Origin: CALZFJ01 sp051878575
GTDB taxonomy: Bacteria > Bacteroidota > Bacteroidia > Bacteroidales > Muribaculaceae
DNA length: 14,855 nt
Reading direction: 5' to 3'
Assembly (NCBI GenBank): GCA_051878575.1
Contig: JBJEKJ010000026.1
Location: 1-14,855, forward strand
Part shown: piece after piece, positions 7,835-14,801 of the stretch
How the letters are laid out: every line of letters begins with the position of its first letter
How positions within the stretch are numbered: position 1 is the first letter of the stretch
Made by a program: the position numbers and the translations under genes
Notes under the pieces: generated by a model
What the model was told of the DNA's origin: nothing
The model's database searches: none
What the model saw: only the letters and a program-made list of their open reading frames with translations

Positions 7835-8707
7835 TCAGGATTGTTTCTTTATTCGCTCAATGCACTTCACAAGGCTGTCCTCCCAATAAGGTATCGCAAT
7901 GCCAAACGTAGACTTTACTTTCGACTTGTCGAGCACGCTGTAATATGGTCGCACGGCACGCGTGGGATATTCCTTGCTCTTTATCGGGCTAATGCGGCAA
8001 CCGGTGATGCCGGCAATGCGGTGAATGGCCTTTGCGAAGTCATACCACGATATCGCGCCCTCGTTGCTGAAGTGATATATGCCCTTGTGCCACTCCTCGG
8101 CACTGACTATCGCGAAAATGGCTGCTGCGAGGTCGGCCGCCGATGTGGGAGTCCCCACCTGGTCGCACACCACGCTCAGCTTGTCGCGCTCTTGCCCGAG
8201 GGCTATCATTGTCTTCACGAAATTCTTGCCGTAGGGCGAATAGAGCCACGACGTCCGCACGATGATACTGTCGGGGGCATACTTCAGCAGCTCGCGCTCG
8301 CCGTCGAGCTTCGTGGCGCCATATACCGACTTCGGATTTGGCTCGTCGGCCTCCTCGTATGGGCGGTAGCCATAGCCGTCGAACACATAGTCGGTGGAAA
8401 TGTGCAGCATCTTGGCGCCGAAGTCACGCGCCGCGCTTGCGAGGTTTGCCACAGCCTCGATATTCAGCCGCGCGCATGCCACCACATCGTCCTCGGCACG
8501 GTCGACAGCCGTGTAGGCGGCACAATTCACGATAACGTCAATGGCATTATTGTCCACAAACTCCCTTACGGCTCTCGCATCGGTGATGTCGAGTGTGTCG
8601 ACATCGGTGAAAAAGGCATTGAGGCAGCCCTCATTGGCGGCAATCACATTGCGCATCTCATTGCCGAGCTGTCCGGCCGCTCCGGTCACTAAAATATTCT
8701 TAGGCAT
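7835..8707 (-). CDS. rfbD: dTDP-4-dehydrorhamnose reductase
   Basis: This enzyme makes the last step of dTDP-L-rhamnose synthesis, reducing dTDP-4-dehydro-L-rhamnose with NAD(P)H for surface-polysaccharide assembly. The protein has 290 residues, normal for RmlD. The Rossmann motif GAAGQLG lies near residues 9-15, followed by VNCAAYTAVDRAE, HISTDYVFDG and the catalytic YGATK (Tyr129, Lys133). The C-terminal half carries the family signatures VVCDQVGTPTSAADLA and HFSNEGAISWYDFA. I chose ATG at 8707 (MPKNILVTG); an upstream in-frame GTG at 8713 would only add two residues. It lies in the run with prfC and the DUF4924 gene, not beside rfbA/B/C, so the other rhamnose genes must be elsewhere if the pathway is complete. 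Cytoplasmic. Confidence 0.93.
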   Translation of the reverse strand: MPKNILVTGAAGQLGNEMRNVIAANEGCLNAFFTDVDTLDITDARAVREFVDNNAIDVIVNCAAYTAVDRAEDDVVACARLNIEAVANLASAARDFGAKMLHISTDYVFDGYGYRPYEEADEPNPKSVYGATKLDGERELLKYAPDSIIVRTSWLYSPYGKNFVKTMIALGQERDKLSVVCDQVGTPTSAADLAAAIFAIVSAEEWHKGIYHFSNEGAISWYDFAKAIHRIAGITGCRISPIKSKEYPTRAVRPYYSVLDKSKVKSTFGIAIPYWEDSLVKCIERIKKQS

Positions 8708-8747
8708 CGTCACTCAGTGTTTGGTCAGATAGTAGTAAAAAACATTG

Positions 8748-9320
8748 TCACAACATTCCGCCGGCAGAGCTTCCGTCGGCATCATCGTCAAATATAGGCT
8801 TCTCCTCATTCAGCTTGTAGAAGCGGGCAAGCATGGCAAGGAAACGCGTCATCTGCGCCACTGCCTGCGCCGTGCCCTCGCTCACCTCACGCTTTTGCAG
8901 GCGTAGCATCATCGTGCCATAGAGGGCATTGAAGCACGTCTCAATTTCGCCCACCACGGCGTCGCCCGATTTGGCCCGCAACTCCACGATATAGGGAAGC
9001 GTCTTGTAGAACTCCGCTCCATACTCGGGGAACTTCGGCGATTTCAGAAGCTCCTGGTGCAGGTCGGCAAGACGTATTATCACATTTTTATTGATTTGCA
9101 GGTGTCCGCTCTCGCGCACGTTCTCAAGCTCCATCATCTTGATGATATTCTCAAACCACTCACGCGCATCGTGGCGACTGCCCTCGTCGGGCATCTTCGA
9201 GATGATGTCGGCATCGATACGGTCGATGTCGAGCCCGTAGGCCCTCACGAGGCTCTCCATCTGCCACATGTGCAGCAGATATTCGGCTATATTGCTCTTT
9301 CGCAGCTCGTCGGCAATCAT
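8748..9320 (-). CDS. DUF4924 family protein
   Basis: A 190-residue, soluble, mostly helical protein matching my recollection of the Bacteroidetes family DUF4924; no biochemical role is known to me. Recognisable stretches are NIAEYLLHMWQMESLVRAYGLDID (10-33), GHLQINKNVIIRLADLHQELL (about 76-96), LPYIVELRAKSGD and ETCFNALYGTMMLRLQKREVS. The C-terminus is an acidic, Gly/Ser-rich disordered tail (FDDDADGSSAGGML). There is no signal peptide or membrane segment. The ATG lies only 2 nt after the stop of the Crp/Fnr-type gene, so translation is probably coupled, and rfbD follows after 40 bp. The tight linkage suggests a shared regulatory context rather than a proven functional link. Confidence 0.85.
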   Translation of the reverse strand: MIADELRKSNIAEYLLHMWQMESLVRAYGLDIDRIDADIISKMPDEGSRHDAREWFENIIKMMELENVRESGHLQINKNVIIRLADLHQELLKSPKFPEYGAEFYKTLPYIVELRAKSGDAVVGEIETCFNALYGTMMLRLQKREVSEGTAQAVAQMTRFLAMLARFYKLNEEKPIFDDDADGSSAGGML

Positions 9321-9322
9321 AA

Positions 9323-10024
9323 TTACCCGAATTTACTGATTTTGCGCAACGCAGGCTCGTTGATTATCTTGATTCTACGGCCATCGACGGTGATTATCTT
9401 CTCGCTCACGAAAGCCGAGAGCGTGCGTATGGCATTCGACGTGGTCATATTCGACAGGTTGGCGATATCCTCACGAGCCATGTAGATTTTCAGCGTCTCG
9501 CCATCCTCCTCGAAGCCGTAGTTGTCGATAAGCAACGACAGCGACTCGGCGAGGCGGCCGCGAATGTGTTTCTGGGTGAGATTCACCATCTTGGTGTCGG
9601 AACCGCCAAGATGCTTCGACAATTCGTGAATGAAGAACCATGCGAGCTGCTTGTTGTCATCGATAAGTTTCGACACGAGCTCCATGCTTATGGCGCCAAG
9701 CGTCGACGGCTCAAAGGCCGCAGTACTCGACACGTAAGGCTCATGGGCAAAATAGGCGCGATAGCCGAAATACTGTATCGGCCGATACAGGCGAAGTATC
9801 TGCTGGCGTCCGCCGATTCCGTCCTTGAACATCTTGACTTTTCCCTTCAACAAGCACCAAAGATATTCCGGCTCATCGTTCTCTGCATATATTATCTGAT
9901 TCTTCTTGAAATTATGAATCACGAAATTATCAACCACTATATGTTTCTGTTCCTGAGAAAGGACCGACCACAATTCAGCGAGGTCTTCACTCATCACCTT
10001 TTCAAGAGTACTCTTTTTTATCAT
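9323..10024 (-). CDS. Crp/Fnr family transcriptional regulator
   Basis: A 233-residue regulator. Residues about 25-120 form the cyclic-nucleotide-binding beta-roll (NFKKNQIIYAENDEPEYLWCLLKGKVKMFKDG). Residues about 125-160 form the dimer helix, ending in the typical NLTQKHIRGRLAESL. Residues about 165-225 form the winged helix (MAREDIANLSNMTTSNAIRTLSAFVSEKIITVDGRRIKI). Only one cysteine (C57) is present, so this is not an iron-sulfur FNR sensor; the ligand is unknown. I chose ATG at 10024: a longer reading would need a TTG at 10081, which falls inside the -7 promoter element. ATG at 9994 is another option. It heads the operon and may regulate itself, as tandem repeats overlap its promoter; that is inference. 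Confidence 0.92.
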   Translation of the reverse strand: MIKKSTLEKVMSEDLAELWSVLSQEQKHIVVDNFVIHNFKKNQIIYAENDEPEYLWCLLKGKVKMFKDGIGGRQQILRLYRPIQYFGYRAYFAHEPYVSSTAAFEPSTLGAISMELVSKLIDDNKQLAWFFIHELSKHLGGSDTKMVNLTQKHIRGRLAESLSLLIDNYGFEEDGETLKIYMAREDIANLSNMTTSNAIRTLSAFVSEKIITVDGRRIKIINEPALRKISKFG

Positions 10025-10078
10025 ACCTAAAAATAATGCAAAAATGTCGAGTGCTAAAAAACAATGCTTTACAGCATG

Positions 10079-10109
10079 CAAAATTACACATTATTAGTGT
10101 AATCGCAAA
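10079..10109 (-). promoter_or_regulatory. Promoter of the crp-like/DUF4924/rfbD/prfC run
   Basis: On the minus strand, TTTG (10106-10109) and TAATTTTG (10079-10086) are separated by 19 bp, matching the Bacteroidetes promoter. The expected leader is about 45-50 nt to the ATG at 10024. I see no comparable promoter in the short gaps between the four genes, which supports a single transcript. Confidence 0.75.
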
Positions 10110-10129
10110 AAATTCCACAAAAAATTCCG
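10106..10129. repeat. 12-bp tandem repeat over the crp-like gene -33 region
   Basis: CAAAAAATTCCA (10106-10117) is followed directly by CAAAAAATTCCG (10118-10129), then by CAAA. The copies share 11 of 12 bases, and the first contains the -33 element. Such an arrangement could be an operator for the gene's own product or an A-tract UP-like element; neither is shown. Confidence 0.6.
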
Positions 10130-10145
10130 CAAATAGCATCAAAAC

Positions 10146-10184
10146 GAAGCCTGAGCAGGGCTCTCGGCGAGCCTTGTAGCCTTC
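10146..10184 (+). other. Hairpin just upstream of the small membrane-protein gene
   Basis: CAGGGCTC (10156-10163) pairs with GAGCCTTG (10169-10176) with one G-U around a 5-nt loop. Outer pairs CT/AG and GAAG/CTTC (10146-10149 with 10181-10184) extend it. It ends 9 nt before the ATG at 10194. No U run follows, so it is more likely a leader structure than a terminator. No TAnnTTTG promoter was found upstream of it on the plus strand. Confidence 0.4.
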
Positions 10185-10193
10185 AAGCTAACC

Positions 10194-10469
10194 ATGAGAC
10201 TTCCCCGAAAAAATCACCCGCAACCGGGCATGGTGATGAGCATCACCTACTATTCATCGCTGCTACTGGCATTAGCGCTTGTGATGCTGTTCAAGTTGTC
10301 GGAGGGTTTCTCTACAGCCACGCACATAGTGAGCGCGCTCACCGTGGCAGCGGCGATAGCCACATTCCTCATGGCCATGAAAGCCGAGTTGCCGAAACTT
10401 AAAGCACGCATGTGCATACTTATAGCCACCGTGATTCTCGGCAACGCATTGATAGCCTATTTGCAATAA
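10194..10469 (+). CDS. Small three-helix membrane protein, unknown function
   Basis: I do not recognise this 91-residue protein. A basic N-terminus (MRLPRKNHPQ) precedes three hydrophobic segments at about residues 15-34, 42-62 and 72-90. The loop between the last two carries KAELPKLKAR, so by the positive-inside rule that loop and the N-terminus should both face the cytoplasm. Codon use resembles the neighbouring genes and the reading frame ends cleanly at TAA, which argues for a real gene. Alternative starts are M13 and M15. It is divergent from the crp-like gene and 123 bp upstream of the cotH-like gene on the same strand. I found no clear promoter for it, so expression is uncertain. Confidence 0.6.
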   Translation: MRLPRKNHPQPGMVMSITYYSSLLLALALVMLFKLSEGFSTATHIVSALTVAAAIATFLMAMKAELPKLKARMCILIATVILGNALIAYLQ

Positions 10470-10524
10470 CCGGCCATAAGGGATGCGCGTCTTGCAACCC
10501 CGAAGAATTTTTTATCCCCTTTTT

Positions 10525-10555
10525 ATGGCATATTGAAAATAATTTGCCATCTTTG
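10525..10555 (+). promoter_or_regulatory. Weak -7 element overlapped by an operator-like palindrome, cotH-like gene
   Basis: CATCTTTG at 10548-10555 differs from the -7 consensus TAnnTTTG in one base. A 26-bp imperfect palindrome (10525-10550) overlaps it: ATGGCA at one end, TGCCAT at the other, with inner ATT/AAT also symmetric, so 9 of the outer 10 positions match. It fills the spacer between the -33 and -7 positions, where a dimeric repressor would block transcription. The -33 position has only a poor TATG. Confidence 0.5.
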
Positions 10556-10592
10556 CATACGTATTATTTCACAAATCGCATTTTGATATTCT

Positions 10593-12620
10593 ATGAGGAG
10601 ATTTATCTTGGCCGCAGCATCGTGCATGGCGCTGTGCTGCGGAGCCGCAACCACCGATCCTAAGCTGACAGGTACAATCATAGGCACGGAGCTGTCGGGC
10701 GACGCCTACGGAAATGCAACAACTACGCTCAATACGAAGAAAAATGCCTTCGACGGCAATTTCTACACTTATTTCAAGGCCTACATCGGTCCCAACGAGT
10801 GGAACTACAACCGCACATGGGTGGGTCTCGACTTAGGCTCGCCACACATTATCACCGCCGTGGGATATGCCGCGAGAATCGACCGCTCCTACAAGTTGCA
10901 GCTCGCAATGGTGGAGGGCGCCAACGAGCCCGATTTCTCCGATGCAATGCCTATCTACATGATTCGCGACGACTCCACGCCCTCACAAAAGATGACCTAC
11001 GCCGACATCAACGTGTTGAGAGGCTTCAGATACGTCAGATTCATGTCGGGACCGAGCGCGGCGTGCAATTTCGCCGAGATTGAGTTCTACGGCCATCCCG
11101 GCAAGGGCGACGACTCGCACCTCTTTCAGCTCACCGACCTGCCTATGGTGGTAGTGAACACCGAGGGAATGAAGATGATGCAGTCGAAAGACGACAAACT
11201 GACGTCGACCGTGCATGTGATAGCCGACAACGGCTCCTACCTGCTGAGCAAGACCCTCACCGAATGCAAGGGCCGTGGAAATGCCAGCTGGAACTTTCCG
11301 AAGAAGCCCATGAGGCTTAAATTCGACAAGAAGCAGCAGATTCTTCCCGACGCTCCGGCGAAATGCAAGAAGTGGACCCTTATCTCCAACTATGGCGACA
11401 AGACGCTGATGCGAAACAAGTTGGCTTTCGACATGAGTCGAGGCATCGACTTCGGATATACGCCTTATTGCCGATTTGTCGACTTGGTGTTCAACGGCGA
11501 GTATCAGGGCTGCTATCAGCTGTGCGACCAGGTGGAGGTGAATCCGGGCCGTGTGGAGATTACGGAGATGACGCCCGACGACAACTCGGGCGAGGCTCTC
11601 ACCGGTGGCTACTTCGTGGAAATCGACGCCTACGCCAATCAAGAGAAATCGTGGTTCACATCCACAAGGGGTATTCCGGTGACAATAAAATCGCCCGATG
11701 ATGACGAAATCACTCCCGAGCAGGCCGAATACATCAAAAACTACTTCAACGCTTTCGAGAACGCGGTGTTCGCTCCAAACTTCAGGAACGAGACCTACGG
11801 CTACCGGAAGTATCTCGACCTCGACAGCTTCCTGAAATATCTGATTCTTGGAGAGCTTGACGGCAACACCGACTACTTCTGGAGCACGTATATGGCCAAA
11901 GACCGCAACAATGACAAATTCGTGGTGGGCCCGCTGTGGGATATCGACCTCGGTTTCGACAACGATTTCCGCACATACCCCATAGCCAACCTTACCGACT
12001 TCATATACCGCAGCGGCGGCTCGGTGGCGGCCGAGGCATTTAAAACTCTCGCCGACAAGATTCTGCTTTCCGACTCCGACGCCCGCGAGAGGATGAAATA
12101 TCTGTGGTCGGACGCCCGCGTGAACCGCCACTTCAATCCCGTGTACTACGGAAAGCTCGTCGACCGCTACGCCGCACGGCTGGAGCAGTCGCAGGAGCTC
12201 AACTTCAAGCGATGGAACATATTGTGGAGCAAGGAGCACATGAATCCTGTGGCGCTCGGCTCCTACGCCGCCGAGGTGCAGCATGTGAAGGACTACCTCA
12301 ACAGCCGCTTCGCACAGCTCGACCGCATTATCGGCACGGTGCCTGTCGACGTCACCAATCCCGACATCGACCAGGAGGAGCTTGAGGACGAGCCCTCGGG
12401 AGGAATAGCGCGCATCGATGCCACGCCGCGGCAGCCGATAGCGGCCGACGGCGCGTGCGTGAGATTCAACGGGCTCACCGGCAGCTACCGAATCTTCGAC
12501 CTATCGGGCTCGCAAGTCGATGCCGGCGACTGCTCATGCGTGCTATCGGCACCGCTCAGGCAAGGGCTCTACATCGTAGTGGCAGGAAATGGCACCTCGG
12601 CAAAAGTCATCGTGAGATAG
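10593..12620 (+). CDS. Secreted CotH-kinase family protein with discoidin-like domain and T9SS-like tail
   Basis: A 675-residue exported protein. CotH proteins have an atypical kinase fold, and the Bacillus member phosphorylates spore-coat proteins; the target here is unknown. Residues 1-19 form a signal peptide. Residues about 25-168 resemble an F5/8-type C (discoidin/CBM32-like) domain (NAFDGNFYTYF, WVGLDLGSPHIITAVGY, RGFRYVRF, NFAEIEFYG). Residues about 183-570 form the CotH domain, with KGRGNASW (226-233), NYGDKTLMRN (266-275), DLVFNGEYQGCYQL (297-310) and GPLWDIDLGFDN (446-457), whose D450/D452 are metal or catalytic candidates. An acidic linker (DIDQEELEDE) leads to residues about 608-675, which look like a type IX secretion sorting domain (GSYRIFDLSGSQV, LRQGLYIVVAGNG, KVIVR). 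Cell-surface or extracellular placement is therefore likely. It is a single gene with an operator-like palindrome upstream. Confidence 0.88.
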   Translation: MRRFILAAASCMALCCGAATTDPKLTGTIIGTELSGDAYGNATTTLNTKKNAFDGNFYTYFKAYIGPNEWNYNRTWVGLDLGSPHIITAVGYAARIDRSYKLQLAMVEGANEPDFSDAMPIYMIRDDSTPSQKMTYADINVLRGFRYVRFMSGPSAACNFAEIEFYGHPGKGDDSHLFQLTDLPMVVVNTEGMKMMQSKDDKLTSTVHVIADNGSYLLSKTLTECKGRGNASWNFPKKPMRLKFDKKQQILPDAPAKCKKWTLISNYGDKTLMRNKLAFDMSRGIDFGYTPYCRFVDLVFNGEYQGCYQLCDQVEVNPGRVEITEMTPDDNSGEALTGGYFVEIDAYANQEKSWFTSTRGIPVTIKSPDDDEITPEQAEYIKNYFNAFENAVFAPNFRNETYGYRKYLDLDSFLKYLILGELDGNTDYFWSTYMAKDRNNDKFVVGPLWDIDLGFDNDFRTYPIANLTDFIYRSGGSVAAEAFKTLADKILLSDSDARERMKYLWSDARVNRHFNPVYYGKLVDRYAARLEQSQELNFKRWNILWSKEHMNPVALGSYAAEVQHVKDYLNSRFAQLDRIIGTVPVDVTNPDIDQEELEDEPSGGIARIDATPRQPIAADGACVRFNGLTGSYRIFDLSGSQVDAGDCSCVLSAPLRQGLYIVVAGNGTSAKVIVR

Positions 12621-12742
12621 CGCCCGCCGACAATTACATAGCGACAGACTTTCCCATAGCTCTCGACACAAAAATCACCGCATATTGCCACCATTTCACA
12701 GTCCTACTGACGTAATGGCAGACAAAATGGCGGTTTTGGCAG

Positions 12743-12759
12743 TTGGCACAACAATTGCA
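12743..12759 (+). promoter_or_regulatory. Sigma-54-type -24/-12 promoter for dnaK
   Basis: TTGGCAC (12743-12749) and TTGCA (12755-12759) match the RpoN consensus YTGGCACG-N4-TTGCW except for the last G. The invariant GG (12745-12746) and GC (12757-12758) are exactly 10 bp apart. The start site would fall near 12770, leaving a leader of about 80 nt to the dnaK ATG. No TAnnTTTG element is visible between 12621 and 12852. The region upstream holds repeated AATGGC units and a CCATT/AATGG dyad (12691-12718) that could bind an activator, but this is weak. The rest of the gap holds no gene. Confidence 0.62.
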
Positions 12760-12852
12760 TAATCAAATGGCGAGCTTCGGCGCACGGCAGCGACAACACC
12801 GGCGGCAAAGCCCGAAACAAATTTGATTAATAACAAAAAAACGATAAAAACT

Positions 12853-14760
12853 ATGGGAAAAATTATTGGTATAGACTTAGGAACGACCAACTCGTGTGTA
12901 TCGGTACTCGAAGGCAACGACCCCGTCGTAATCCCTAACAGCGAAGGACGCAACACCACTCCTTCAATTGTGGCATTCGTCGATGGCGGCGAAAGAAAAG
13001 TGGGAGAGCCGGCAAAGCGCCAGGCAATCACCAACCCTACACGCACCGTATTCTCAATAAAGAGATTCATGGGCGAGTCGTTCGATCAGGTTCAGAATGA
13101 AATAGCCCGCGTTCCATACAAAGTGGTTCGCAGCGACAACAACCAGCCGCGCGTCAACATCGACGGCCGCGACTATACACCGCAAGAGATTTCGGCCATG
13201 ATTCTTCAAAAGATGAAGAAGACCGCCGAGGACTATCTCGGACAGACCGTGACAGAGGCTGTAATCACAGTGCCGGCCTACTTCAACGACTCGCAGCGTC
13301 AGGCCACAAAAGAGGCAGGCGAGATTGCAGGACTCACCGTGAAGCGTATCGTGAACGAGCCTACTGCCGCCGCCCTTGCCTACGGCCTCGACAAGTCGGC
13401 CAACGACAAGAAAATCGCAGTATTCGACCTCGGAGGAGGAACATTCGATATCTCAATACTTGAGTTGGGCGACGGTGTGTTTGAGGTGAAGTCGACAAAC
13501 GGCGACACACACCTCGGAGGCGACGACTTCGACCACGTGATAATCGACTGGCTCGCCGACGAGTTCCAGCGCGAGGAGGGTGTGGACCTTCGTCAGGACC
13601 CGATGGCTTTGCAGCGCCTGAAAGAGGCTGCCGAGAAAGCCAAAATCGAGCTCTCAAGCACTACTACGAGCGAAATCAACCTGCCATACATCATGCCGGT
13701 GAACGGAATTCCAAAGCACCTCGTGAAGACTCTCTCGCGCGCCAAGTTTGAGCAACTCTGCGACAACTTGATTCAGGCCACAATAAAGCCTTGCGAGCAG
13801 GCTCTGAAAGACGCCGGAATGACACCTTCCGACATCGACGAGGTAATCCTTGTAGGTGGTTCGACACGTATCCCCGCCGTACAGCAAATCGTGGAGAAAT
13901 TCTTCGGCAAGGCACCGTCGAAGGGCGTTAACCCCGATGAGGTGGTAGCCGTGGGAGCAGCAATTCAGGGCGGAGTATTGAGCGGCGACGTGAAAGACGT
14001 GCTCCTGCTCGACGTAGTGCCTCTATCGGTAGGTATCGAGACCCTCGGCAACGTGATGACAAAACTCATTGAGGCCAACACCACAATACCTACACGCAAG
14101 AGCGAGGTATTCTCGACCGCAGTCGACAATCAGCCCTCAGTGGAGATTCACGTGCTGCAAGGCGAGCGCCCGATGGCAAAAGACGACAAGACTCTCGGAC
14201 GATTCCACTTGGACGGCATCACGCCTGCACCACGCGGAGTGCCTCAAATCGAGGTGACATTCGAAATCGACGCCAACGGTATCCTCAACGTGTCGGCAAA
14301 GGACAAGGCCACAGGCAAGGAGCAGAGCATCCGCATCGAGGCTTCAAGCGGACTTACCGACGAGGAAATCAAGCGTATGAAGGCCGAGGCCGAGGCTAAT
14401 GCCGCAGCCGACAAGGCCGAGAAAGAGCGCATCGACAAGATCAACCAGGCCGACTCGATGATTTTCCAGACCGAGAAGAGCCTGAAAGACCTCGGCGACA
14501 AGCTGCCAGCCGACAAGAAGAGTCAGATTGAGGGAGCTCTCGCCAAGTTGAAAGACGCTCACGCCAAGAAAGACATCGCAGCAATCGACGCCGCAATGAA
14601 GGAGCTCGAGACCGTGTTCCACGCCGCCTCGCAAGAGATGTACAACGCTCAGCAGCAGGCAGGCGCACAGCAAGGCCCGAACCCCGGAGCCAACCCCAAC
14701 CCGGGCAACGGCAACGGCGGCAACGACGTGACCGACGTACCTTTCGAGGAGGTGAAATAA
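12853..14760 (+). CDS. dnaK: Chaperone protein DnaK (Hsp70)
   Basis: DnaK is the cytoplasmic ATP-driven Hsp70 chaperone that works with DnaJ and GrpE. The protein has 635 residues, normal for bacteria. The nucleotide-binding domain carries all three Hsp70 signatures: IDLGTTNS (7-14), FDLGGGTFDIS (191-201) and VILVGGSTRIPAVQQ (about 335-349). The inter-domain linker DVLLLDVVPLSVGIET follows, then the substrate-binding beta domain and a helical lid. The tail is Gln/Gly/Asn/Pro-rich and ends VPFEEVK, close to the usual EEVK end. I chose ATG at 12853 (MGKIIGIDLG); an upstream in-frame TTG would add ten residues not seen in the family. No dnaJ or grpE is adjacent. A hairpin terminator follows within 45 nt, so it looks monocistronic. 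Its upstream element is of sigma-54 type. Confidence 0.98.
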   Translation: MGKIIGIDLGTTNSCVSVLEGNDPVVIPNSEGRNTTPSIVAFVDGGERKVGEPAKRQAITNPTRTVFSIKRFMGESFDQVQNEIARVPYKVVRSDNNQPRVNIDGRDYTPQEISAMILQKMKKTAEDYLGQTVTEAVITVPAYFNDSQRQATKEAGEIAGLTVKRIVNEPTAAALAYGLDKSANDKKIAVFDLGGGTFDISILELGDGVFEVKSTNGDTHLGGDDFDHVIIDWLADEFQREEGVDLRQDPMALQRLKEAAEKAKIELSSTTTSEINLPYIMPVNGIPKHLVKTLSRAKFEQLCDNLIQATIKPCEQALKDAGMTPSDIDEVILVGGSTRIPAVQQIVEKFFGKAPSKGVNPDEVVAVGAAIQGGVLSGDVKDVLLLDVVPLSVGIETLGNVMTKLIEANTTIPTRKSEVFSTAVDNQPSVEIHVLQGERPMAKDDKTLGRFHLDGITPAPRGVPQIEVTFEIDANGILNVSAKDKATGKEQSIRIEASSGLTDEEIKRMKAEAEANAAADKAEKERIDKINQADSMIFQTEKSLKDLGDKLPADKKSQIEGALAKLKDAHAKKDIAAIDAAMKELETVFHAASQEMYNAQQQAGAQQGPNPGANPNPGNGNGGNDVTDVPFEEVK

Positions 14761-14801
14761 GGCATAACGCAAAGAAGATAATCATCCCAACAATAGCAAG
14801 A

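Noticed and set aside
7841..8692. Open frame of 283 codons on the + strand opposite rfbD
   Set aside because: rfbD on the other strand has clear RmlD motifs; this frame has none.
9323..10024. Oxygen-sensing FNR identity for the regulator
   Set aside because: Only one cysteine is present, so a [4Fe-4S] cluster of the FNR type cannot form.
10025..10081. 19-residue N-terminal extension of the Crp/Fnr-type regulator
   Set aside because: It needs a TTG start that coincides with the -7 promoter element, so it lies upstream of the expected transcript start.
10593..10650. Lipoprotein signal for the CotH-family protein (cysteines at residues 11, 15 and 16)
   Set aside because: None of the cysteines is preceded by a good lipobox with a full-length hydrophobic core; a signal peptidase I peptide together with a T9SS-like tail fits better.
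10983..12284. Open frame of 433 codons on the - strand opposite the cotH-like gene
   Set aside because: Although long, it shows no domain, is Val/His/Glu-rich, and the opposite strand has a well-supported multidomain protein.
12823..12852. Ten-residue N-terminal extension of DnaK
   Set aside because: It needs a TTG start and adds a Lys/Asn-rich stretch absent from the family; ATG at 12853 gives the standard MGKIIGIDLG start.
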